Origin: an uncultured Clostridium sp. | GTDB lineage: Bacteria > Bacillota > Clostridia > TANB77 > CAG-508 | Direction of reading: 5' to 3' | Assembly: GCA_905203195.1 (NCBI GenBank) | Contig: CAJKVD010000010.1 | Span: 1 to 11,220 of the forward strand | DNA: 11,220 nt | Shown: piece by piece, positions 6,040-11,220 of the stretch | Layout of the letters: the number at the start of each line of letters is the position of its first letter | Numbering within the stretch: position 1 is the stretch's first letter | The notes under the pieces: generated by a model | The model's database searches: none | Seen by the model: the letters and a program-made list of their open reading frames with translations, nothing else | What the model was told of the DNA's origin: nothing | Program-made: the position numbers and the translations under genes

Positions 6040-7017
6040 ATGTGTACAGCAGCAACATACAAAACAAAAGCCTTCTATTTTGGAAGAACACTAGACTATG
6101 AATTCTCATATGGAGATGAAATAACAATAATGCCAAGAAACTATGAAATAAAATTCAGTGAAGAGGGAACAATAAAAAAACATTATGCAATAATAGGAAT
6201 GGCATATGTAGTAGAAAACTATCCGTTATATTATGACGCAATAAATGAAAAAGGCTTAGCAATAGCGGGATTAAACTTTGTTGGAAATGCACAATATAAT
6301 AAAAGGCAAAAAGGAAAAAACAATATAGCACAATATGAATTCATACCATGGATATTAAGTCAAAGTGCAACAGTAAAAGAAGCCAAAAAACAATTAGAAG
6401 AAATAAATATTACAGATACACAATTTAATAGTCAGTTACCAGTAGCACAATTACATTGGATAATAGCAGATAGTCAAGAAGCGATAACAGTAGAAGCAGT
6501 AAAAGAAGGAATAAGAATATATGACAATCCAGTAGGAATACTAACAAATAATCCAACGTTTGATAAGCAAATGTTTGCACTAAGCAAATATAGGAATTTA
6601 TCAGCCAGAAACAAAGAAAATACATTTGCCAAAGGATTAGATCTAAAAGAATACAGCAGAGGAATGGGAACAATAGGACTACCAGGAGATCTAACATCAC
6701 AATCAAGGTTTATAAGAGCAGCATTTGTAAAAATGAACTCAATTTCACCAGAGACTGAAAAAGAAAGCGTAAGCCAATTTTTTCATATTTTAAATTCAGT
6801 AGAGCAACCAAGAGGCTGTTGCGAACTAGAAAACCAAAAATATGAAATAACGATATATACATCATGTTGCAATGCAAGCAAAGGAATATATTACTACACA
6901 ACATATGATAATCATCAAATAACCGCTATAGACATGCACAAAGAAGATTTAGAAATTAAAGAGTTAATAAGATACACACCAATAAAAGAAGAGCAAATAA
7001 ACTATCAAAATGAATAA
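6040..7017 (+). CDS. bsh: Choloylglycine hydrolase family protein (bile salt hydrolase / penicillin V acylase)
   Basis: This is an Ntn-hydrolase of the choloylglycine hydrolase family, which cuts the amide bond joining glycine or taurine to bile acids, or in relatives the side chain of penicillin V. After removal of Met1 the catalytic Cys2 (MCTAATY) becomes the N-terminal nucleophile. Other active-site positions are present: Arg16 and Asp19 in FGRTLDYEFSYG, Asn79 in AGLNF, Asn170 in GILTNNPTFD, and Arg213 in LTSQSRFIRAAF. The 325-residue length is normal for the family, and there is no signal peptide, so it should be cytoplasmic. AAAGGAGG (6027-6034) sits 5 bases before the ATG and predicts strong translation. 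The motif set favours a bile salt hydrolase over a penicillin acylase, but the substrate loops cannot be judged by eye. It suggests life in an animal intestine. Confidence 0.9.
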   Translation: MCTAATYKTKAFYFGRTLDYEFSYGDEITIMPRNYEIKFSEEGTIKKHYAIIGMAYVVENYPLYYDAINEKGLAIAGLNFVGNAQYNKRQKGKNNIAQYEFIPWILSQSATVKEAKKQLEEINITDTQFNSQLPVAQLHWIIADSQEAITVEAVKEGIRIYDNPVGILTNNPTFDKQMFALSKYRNLSARNKENTFAKGLDLKEYSRGMGTIGLPGDLTSQSRFIRAAFVKMNSISPETEKESVSQFFHILNSVEQPRGCCELENQKYEITIYTSCCNASKGIYYYTTYDNHQITAIDMHKEDLEIKELIRYTPIKEEQINYQNE

Positions 7018-7060
7018 AAATAAAAAAATAGACAATTAAAAAATAAAAGGAAAGGACAAA

Positions 7061-7121
7061 GGTTGGAAAATTGCATTTAGCCATATTAAAACTAATAACC
7101 AAGATTCGAAAATTTCCAGCC
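7061..7121. other. Compositionally distinct, hairpin-capable intergenic block
   Basis: The 137-base gap after the bile salt hydrolase is A-rich except for this block, which has markedly more G and C. Its ends can pair: GGTTGGAAA (7061-7069) with TTTCCAGCC (7113-7121), 9 bp including one G-U pair. Inside it TATTA (7084-7088) can pair with TAATA (7093-7097) around AAAC. No start codon with a ribosome binding site opens a frame across it. It could be a structured leader for the next gene, a processing site or a remnant of a dispersed repeat. Confidence 0.4.
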
Positions 7122-7154
7122 AAGTTTGTGCCTAAAGAAAGGAAATGATTAAAG

Positions 7155-7838
7155 ATGGACGAAAATAAAAAAGAACAAACAAAAAAGAAAGCAGAAAAAA
7201 ACACAATAGAAGAGAAAAAAGAAATAATAAACATAGAAGAGTCAGATGAAATGGAAAAACAAAAAAAGGAAAGTAAAAACAAACAAAATCAAGAAATCCG
7301 TAAGGAAGAAGAACAAACAAAAGAAGATAAAAAAGCCCAAGGAAGCAATTCAACAGAGCAAGAAGAGGTTCCTTCAGCAGAATCCAAAGGAAGCAATTCA
7401 AAAGAAAAAACAGAAGATATAAAAGAAAAAATAGCAAAAATAAAGAAAATAAAAGCCAAAAAAGGAATAAGAAATGTAGGAATAGTAATAATAGCAATAA
7501 TAATAATTTTCATAGCAATGCTAATACTAGACAAAAGCCAAAACACATTTAATGGGCAAGTATTAAAACTAGTGGGAATAACAGAACAAAAAGTAGAAAA
7601 AGAGAAACAAGAAACCAAAGAAGAAAAAAAAGAAAGAGAAAAAGCAGTAAAAGTAGCACAAAAAAAATTCAATGAATTAGGAGAGAAGACCAACAAAGAA
7701 GAGCTAGAAGTATTAAAAATAAAAAGAAAAGGAGAATATTATTATTATATATCAGCAAAAGATAATACAGTAGAAGTAAGAATAAAAGACAACAAAATTA
7801 CAAGAATAAATAGCGTACCAATTGAAGAACAAAAATAA
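7155..7838 (+). CDS. Single-pass membrane protein with charged cytoplasmic tail and extracytoplasmic domain
   Basis: I do not recognise a named family. The 227-residue protein has a long, highly charged Lys/Glu N-terminal region (1-100) with two GSNS tetrads (63-66, 79-82) encoded by a 14-base repeat at 7339-7352 and 7387-7400. One membrane segment follows (about 107-125, VGIVIIAIIIIFIAMLIL), with basic residues just before it, so the N-terminus should be inside. A Lys/Glu coiled-coil-like linker (146-166) leads to a compact C-terminal region (167-222) containing AVKVAQKKFNEL, GEYYYYISAK and VEVRIKDNKITRI. This helix-then-strands order recalls PepSY-like small domains, an inference only. GAAAGG (7137-7142) lies 12 bases before the ATG, a rather long spacing. 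It is the last gene before the strong terminator at 7979-8004. Confidence 0.7.
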   Translation: MDENKKEQTKKKAEKNTIEEKKEIINIEESDEMEKQKKESKNKQNQEIRKEEEQTKEDKKAQGSNSTEQEEVPSAESKGSNSKEKTEDIKEKIAKIKKIKAKKGIRNVGIVIIAIIIIFIAMLILDKSQNTFNGQVLKLVGITEQKVEKEKQETKEEKKEREKAVKVAQKKFNELGEKTNKEELEVLKIKRKGEYYYYISAKDNTVEVRIKDNKITRINSVPIEEQK

Positions 7839-7978
7839 AAGCTTTACTAACAATCAAATACACATATATAAAAAATGTTAGACTCACAAGATAGAAAAAG
7901 AGTATATATATTAAATGGTTATAATTTTTAAAAAATCCAAATAATATTAGCTTAATTCGTATAGCAATTTATATTATT
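7839..7978. other. Intergenic stretch with no gene
   Basis: I see no coding signal in this A/T-rich stretch between the membrane protein and the terminator. A TATAAT at 7920-7925 has no matching -35 box at proper spacing, and a 6-bp CTAACA/TGTTAG pairing (7847-7852, 7876-7881) is too weak to name. It is most simply the 3' untranslated part of the upstream unit. Confidence 0.5.
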
Positions 7979-8004
7979 AAAGTAGCAAAAATGCTACTTT
8001 TTTT
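7979..8004 (+). terminator. Strong intrinsic terminator
   Basis: A 9-bp stem AAAGTAGCA (7979-7987) / TGCTACTTT (7992-8000) closes an AAAA loop and runs straight into a T tract, giving seven consecutive T in all. This is the best Rho-independent terminator in the window. It closes the unit that begins at 5302, about 140 bases after the last stop codon. Confidence 0.85.
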
Positions 8005-8040
8005 ATATTCTAAGGAAGTTCTTCAAACTTCCTAGAATAT
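8005..8040. other. Second, longer hairpin directly behind the terminator
   Basis: ATATTCTA (8005-8012) pairs with TAGAATAT (8033-8040) and GGAAGTT (8014-8020) with AACTTCC (8026-8032), giving 15 bp with a single bulged A at 8013 and a 5-base loop. It has no T tract on either strand, so it is not a terminator by itself. It could be a backup transcription block, an element scar or part of a small RNA. Confidence 0.5.
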
Positions 8041-8258
8041 AAAAAATATAGTAAAACAAATTTTCGATTTTTGTATAATAGAAAAACATAAAAAAAAGGC
8101 ACAAAATAAAAAGTAAAAAAGAAATAAAAGCGGAAAATCCCTAAGAAAAACGATCAAAAAATAAAACAAATGTAACAAAGATGTAAACAAAATGAAAAAA
8201 ACAAAGTAAAGGTAGAAAATCCGTAAAAAGAAAAGCAAAAAAAGCAAAAAAGCACAAA
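8041..8258. other. A-rich intergenic region without a gene
   Basis: This 218-base stretch is mostly A on the + strand. The minus-strand frames across it are all Leu/Phe runs, a by-product of composition. A TATAAT (8074-8079) lacks a usable -35 box. Two similar segments, GCGGAAAATCCCTAAGAAAA (8130-8149) and GGTAGAAAATCCGTAAAAAG (8211-8230), share GAAAATCC and TAA at the same spacing and may be paired protein-binding sites or chance. I find no riboswitch core. Confidence 0.35.
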
Positions 8259-8287
8259 TTGACACAAAACGACAAATAAGATAAAGT
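8259..8287 (+). promoter_or_regulatory. Promoter of the surface-protein operon
   Basis: A perfect TTGACA -35 box (8259-8264) is followed after 17 bases by TAAAGT (8282-8287), which matches four of six -10 bases. Transcription would begin near 8294, leaving a leader of about 54 bases containing AGGAGG (8334-8339) for the ATG at 8348. If the start is correct, the ATG at 8312 also lies in the transcript. Confidence 0.6.
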
Positions 8288-8347
8288 AAAAATATAAGAC
8301 AAAAGGAAGAAATGCATCAAAAAATCTGGAAAAAGGAGGAAAAGCAA

Positions 8348-9958
8348 ATGCTAGAAGGAAAGCTAAAAAAAGCAATAGCACAAATACTACTAATAATAGC
8401 AATAGTAATGGTAACAATAATAAGTGTACCAGCAGGAAAAGTATTTGCAAGCACTCTAGAACCAGCAAATGACCAAAAAATAGAATACAGAGCAATATCA
8501 CAAGAAGTTGTAAACGGAAAAAAGCAACTAATAATAGAAGTAAAAATAAGAAAGCTAAACTTCAAAGGAATAGACTTAAGGTTACAATATAATACAGCCC
8601 TCTTAACGCCATCAAACATAGAAACAAACGCAGCAATAGACGTAAATGACGCAGACGATATACCAAGTAACTTTACATATATAAACGGATTCGAAAAATA
8701 TATGGACATGTTAGAAATAGAAGGAACACCAGGCGAGCTAAGAATGGTATACTCAATACTAGGAGAGGACGAAAGAACAGGAACAAATGACTATTATAAA
8801 GAAGAAACACAAAATCAGCCAATAGTAGAAGTACAAGACGAAGCAATAATAGGAAAAATAAGTTTTCAAATGGAAGACGGAATAGCAATAACAACAGACG
8901 ACATCAAACTAAAAACAGGAAGCACATCACCAACAACAGGAATAAAAGTAGTAACAAGTGAATCAAACGACTACCAAGCACAATCGCTATTCGAATTCAC
9001 ATTAGACCTAGCATCAAAAAATGCAAATTTATCAAAAATAGAAATAAGCAATGGAAACAATGAAGAAGGAAACTACAGAAGTTACGACTTAAATCCAACA
9101 TTTGACAAAAACACATTAGAATATGAAACAAAAATACTAGAATATGTAGACAGCATAGATTTAAAAATGCAAACAGAAGACGCAAAATCAACAATAAAAA
9201 TAAAATATCCAAAAAAAGACGAGAACGGAAAAACAGAAAGAGACAGTAACGGAGACATAGTATATGAAGAAAAACAAATAACAGACACGAGTCAAGAGAT
9301 ACAAGAAAAAATAGGACTAAATGAATTAGGAGAAGAAGAAACAATAATAGAAATTACAGTAACAGCAGAAAAGCAAGAAATACAAAAAACATACAAAATA
9401 CATATAAAAAGGCCATATGGAAAAATAAGAGGAAAAATACAACTAGGAGATGGGCTAAAAGAAAGTATGAATGGATCATATGGAATAACAATGAATTATG
9501 CAGCAGACTTAAGAATATACAAGCAAGGCCAAGTAAATTGGGACGACATCATACCAGGAAATCTCTCATTAGATGATGTAGACAGCGAACAAACAGAAAA
9601 AACAACAAAATCAGATGATGACGGAAACTACGAAATATATGTAATCCCAGGAAAATATGATTTCTATGCAGAAAGACAAGGATTTCTAGCAAATATAACA
9701 ACCAAAATAACAATAAATGAAAATGACGAAATAGACTTAGGAACCAAAATACTATACGAAGGAGACGCAGACAGAAGCGGAATCATAGACTTAAATGACA
9801 CAATAGAAATAGTAAACAGCATGGGAGCAAGCAAAGGAGACAGCACATATTCAGAAAGATACGACTTTGGACAAAAAGGATATGTATCATTAGATGATAT
9901 GGTAAGTGTAGTAGGAGACCTATATAAAACAATAAAAATACAAGAATACACAGGATAA
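8348..9958 (+). CDS. Secreted protein: cohesin-like, cadherin-like, regulatory-like and dockerin domains
   Basis: This 536-residue exported protein begins with a signal peptide (MLEGKLKK, hydrophobic 9-29, likely cut after VFA at 32-34). Domains in order follow. Residues 42-203 look cohesin-like (LIIEVKIRKLNFKGIDLRLQ, TALLTPSN, AIIGKISFQM, PTTGIKVV). Residues 226-355 are a cadherin-like beta sandwich (NLSKIEISNG, LNPTFDKNTLEYET, IIEITVTAEKQEIQKTYKIH). Residues 357-468 look like a carboxypeptidase-regulatory/CNA-B type beta domain (GKIRGKIQLGDG, GNYEIYVIPGKYDFYAE). Residues 471-526 are a type I dockerin. Its first calcium loop is complete (GDADRSGIIDLND: Asp473, Asp475, Ser477, Asp484), whereas the second (YDFGQKGYVSLDD) has Gly508 and Lys510 at ligand positions. 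The dockerin should dock the protein onto a cohesin. ATG 8348 is chosen for AGGAGG 8 bases upstream; ATG 8312, in frame, would add 12 residues. The next gene, 55 bases on, is also cohesin-like. Confidence 0.8.
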   Translation: MLEGKLKKAIAQILLIIAIVMVTIISVPAGKVFASTLEPANDQKIEYRAISQEVVNGKKQLIIEVKIRKLNFKGIDLRLQYNTALLTPSNIETNAAIDVNDADDIPSNFTYINGFEKYMDMLEIEGTPGELRMVYSILGEDERTGTNDYYKEETQNQPIVEVQDEAIIGKISFQMEDGIAITTDDIKLKTGSTSPTTGIKVVTSESNDYQAQSLFEFTLDLASKNANLSKIEISNGNNEEGNYRSYDLNPTFDKNTLEYETKILEYVDSIDLKMQTEDAKSTIKIKYPKKDENGKTERDSNGDIVYEEKQITDTSQEIQEKIGLNELGEEETIIEITVTAEKQEIQKTYKIHIKRPYGKIRGKIQLGDGLKESMNGSYGITMNYAADLRIYKQGQVNWDDIIPGNLSLDDVDSEQTEKTTKSDDDGNYEIYVIPGKYDFYAERQGFLANITTKITINENDEIDLGTKILYEGDADRSGIIDLNDTIEIVNSMGASKGDSTYSERYDFGQKGYVSLDDMVSVVGDLYKTIKIQEYTG

Positions 9959-10013
9959 AACAAAAAATAACAAAAGAAAAATAAAAAAGAAAATAAAAGA
10001 AGGAGAAAGAGAT

Positions 10014-11220
10014 ATGAAGAAAGAAAAGAAAATAGCACTCATAACCCTATTAGTGATGATATTAAATATGTTCTCACCATACAGTGTACTATTTAATAAC
10101 ATCTCAAAAGCAGCAACAGGAGTGTTAGGAGACAATCCAATCATAATCAACAACTTAGGAGTAACCAAAAAAGGATCAAACAAAATCCTAACAGTAGAAA
10201 TCGCTGCAGTAACAGAAGCAGTCCTAAATGGATTTGACTTCCAATTCAAAATAGACAAAAGCAAAATAACACCATGTAACAAAAACACAGGAGCATCAAC
10301 AACATCATTAGGAATGATAATGGCACAAAGTGATTATTTCTTAGGAACACTACAAGTAAAAAACTATGACAAAAATTCAAATACATTCCATTTCTTAGCA
10401 ACAGAGCCATCAGGAGGAACAGACATAGCAGACAATGGATACATACCAGGACAAGTAGGAGATGATGCAATAGATGTAAACGGAAAAGATTTCTCAGTGT
10501 ATTACCCAATACTAAAACTATCATTCAAATTAGACAGTTCAGTAGACGAAACAAATTTACCATCAGACCTATTTTCACTAGTACCATCAGGAGTAGGGCT
10601 ACCAACTGGATTAAAAGTAAACTACACAAATGAATCAGGAATAAAAATAAGTAAAGACTTACCATTAGCAACACACGGATTTACACAAGCAGAAAAACAA
10701 ATAGCATCAATATCAGTAAAAACAAATCCAACAAAAACAGCATATGACCATGGAGACACAATAGACCTAACAGGAGGAGTAATCCAAGTAACATATGATG
10801 ACCACACAACAGAAGACATAGACATGACAGACCCAGCAGTAACAATAAAAACAGGGTCACCAGCAGATGTAAACAATCCAAATGTAAAATTAGAATACAA
10901 AGGCCAAGAAACAACCTTTAATATAACAGTAAATGATCCAATCCAATCACTATCAGTAGCAACACCAATGACACAAGGAGAATATGATCATGGAGACACA
11001 CTAAATTTTGCAGGATTAACATTAGCAGCAGTAACAAAAAGTGGAGCAACAAAAACAATAACAAATACAACACCAGGTTTAGCAATAAGTGAAACACAAG
11101 CAGATGTAAATTCACCAAACTTCACAAAAATAACAGGAACCAGTAATGTAGAAGTAAAAGGAACTCAAATAATCAAATTTACATATGACGGAAAAACAGC
11201 CCAACAAACAATAATAGTAA
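10014..11220 (+). CDS. Secreted cohesin-like protein with tandem Ig-like repeats, 3' end outside window
   Basis: The frame is open from ATG 10014 to the window end (402 codons seen), with AGGAG (10001-10005) 8 bases upstream. An N-terminal signal peptide is clear (MKKEKK, hydrophobic 7-29, probable cut after SKAA at 32-35). Residues about 42-212 resemble the cohesin-like part of the preceding protein: KILTVEIAAVTEAVLNGFDF, SKITP, YPILKLSFKLDSSV and PTGLKVNYTNES occupy corresponding places. Two bacterial Ig-like repeats of about 80 residues follow, starting near 229 and 309. Both contain YDHGDT (244-249, 324-329) and end in strands like TTFNITV and QQTIIV, close to group 3 bacterial Ig-like domains. 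It is probably a surface or secreted adhesive/scaffold protein cotranscribed with its neighbour. Anchor type, repeat number and any dockerin at the C-terminus cannot be seen. Confidence 0.8.
   Translation, partial: MKKEKKIALITLLVMILNMFSPYSVLFNNISKAATGVLGDNPIIINNLGVTKKGSNKILTVEIAAVTEAVLNGFDFQFKIDKSKITPCNKNTGASTTSLGMIMAQSDYFLGTLQVKNYDKNSNTFHFLATEPSGGTDIADNGYIPGQVGDDAIDVNGKDFSVYYPILKLSFKLDSSVDETNLPSDLFSLVPSGVGLPTGLKVNYTNESGIKISKDLPLATHGFTQAEKQIASISVKTNPTKTAYDHGDTIDLTGGVIQVTYDDHTTEDIDMTDPAVTIKTGSPADVNNPNVKLEYKGQETTFNITVNDPIQSLSVATPMTQGEYDHGDTLNFAGLTLAAVTKSGATKTITNTTPGLAISETQADVNSPNFTKITGTSNVEVKGTQIIKFTYDGKTAQQTIIV

Noticed and set aside
5357..6136. Long minus-strand open frame of 259 residues
   Set aside because: It lies opposite two well-supported genes, is made of Leu/Phe/Ile runs caused by A-rich coding DNA read backwards, and has no ribosome binding site. 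The same applies to the other minus-strand frames.
7145..7168. Seven-codon frame overlapping the start of the membrane protein gene
   Set aside because: Its ATG is only two bases behind the Shine-Dalgarno, too close for initiation, and nothing else suggests a leader peptide.
8090..8240. Possible cyclic-di-GMP or other riboswitch upstream of the surface-protein operon
   Set aside because: Apart from chance similarities such as GGCACAAA, I found no paired stems or conserved core, and the likely promoter lies downstream of the region.
8312..8347. Earlier in-frame start for the dockerin protein
   Set aside because: AAAGGA is only 4 bases from this ATG, whereas AGGAGG lies at ideal spacing before 8348 and gives a standard signal peptide. 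It is not fully excluded.
1..11220. Alternative genetic code with TGA as tryptophan
   Set aside because: Tryptophan codons in the clear genes are TGG, and the intact genes end cleanly without reading through TGA, so the standard bacterial code fits.

Overview
The window looks like chromosome from a very AT-rich, low-G+C Gram-positive gut bacterium, most likely an uncultured member of the Clostridia. The grounds are strong AGGAGG-type ribosome binding sites, heavy use of AAA, ATA, GAA and AGA codons, TAA/TAG/TGA read as stops, a bile-salt-hydrolase-type enzyme, and secreted cohesin/dockerin-type proteins. Every convincing gene is on the + strand. The long minus-strand open frames are A-rich coding DNA read backwards. 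I see no tRNA, rRNA, CRISPR array or intact transposase.

Layout. (1) 1-540: a truncated pair of direct repeats, a good promoter, a small unknown gene and a hairpin terminator, followed by an A/T minisatellite (544-612). (2) 749-4517: an operon-like run of a HAD-superfamily nucleotidase-like gene, a gene resembling a restriction endonuclease M subunit, the broken remains of what looks like its large fused partner (GIY-YIG/helicase/Eco57I-type adenine methylase), and a Nudix hydrolase. The partner has kept about 20 N-terminal residues, some decayed C-terminal helicase sequence and an open NPPY-plus-target-recognition fragment, so the restriction system is probably dead, although parts could still be expressed. 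(3) 4595-5181: a second pseudogene, once a membrane-anchored DUF4190-like protein with an extracellular beta-sandwich domain, broken by at least three frameshifts. (4) 5443-7838: a likely transcription unit, starting from a TTGAGA-17-TATAAA promoter, with an HD-like small protein, a choloylglycine hydrolase/bile salt hydrolase and a single-pass membrane protein. It ends in a strong terminator at 7979-8004. (5) 8259-11220: a promoter and two secreted modular surface proteins. The first has a cohesin-like N-terminus, a cadherin-like beta sandwich, a regulatory-like beta domain and a C-terminal dockerin. The second, cut by the window edge, has a cohesin-like N-terminus and tandem bacterial Ig-like repeats.

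How the parts fit together. The left half looks like an accessory island in decay: restriction remnants, nucleotide-processing enzymes and pseudogenes. The right half looks like a functioning gut-lifestyle block: bile acid deconjugation followed by an extracellular protein assembly in which a dockerin-bearing protein and cohesin-like proteins are encoded side by side. The most interesting items are this cohesin/dockerin pair, the internally deleted restriction gene, and a compositionally distinct, hairpin-capable block between the bile salt hydrolase and the membrane protein gene (7061-7121). All family assignments rest on motif recognition from memory, without database searches.
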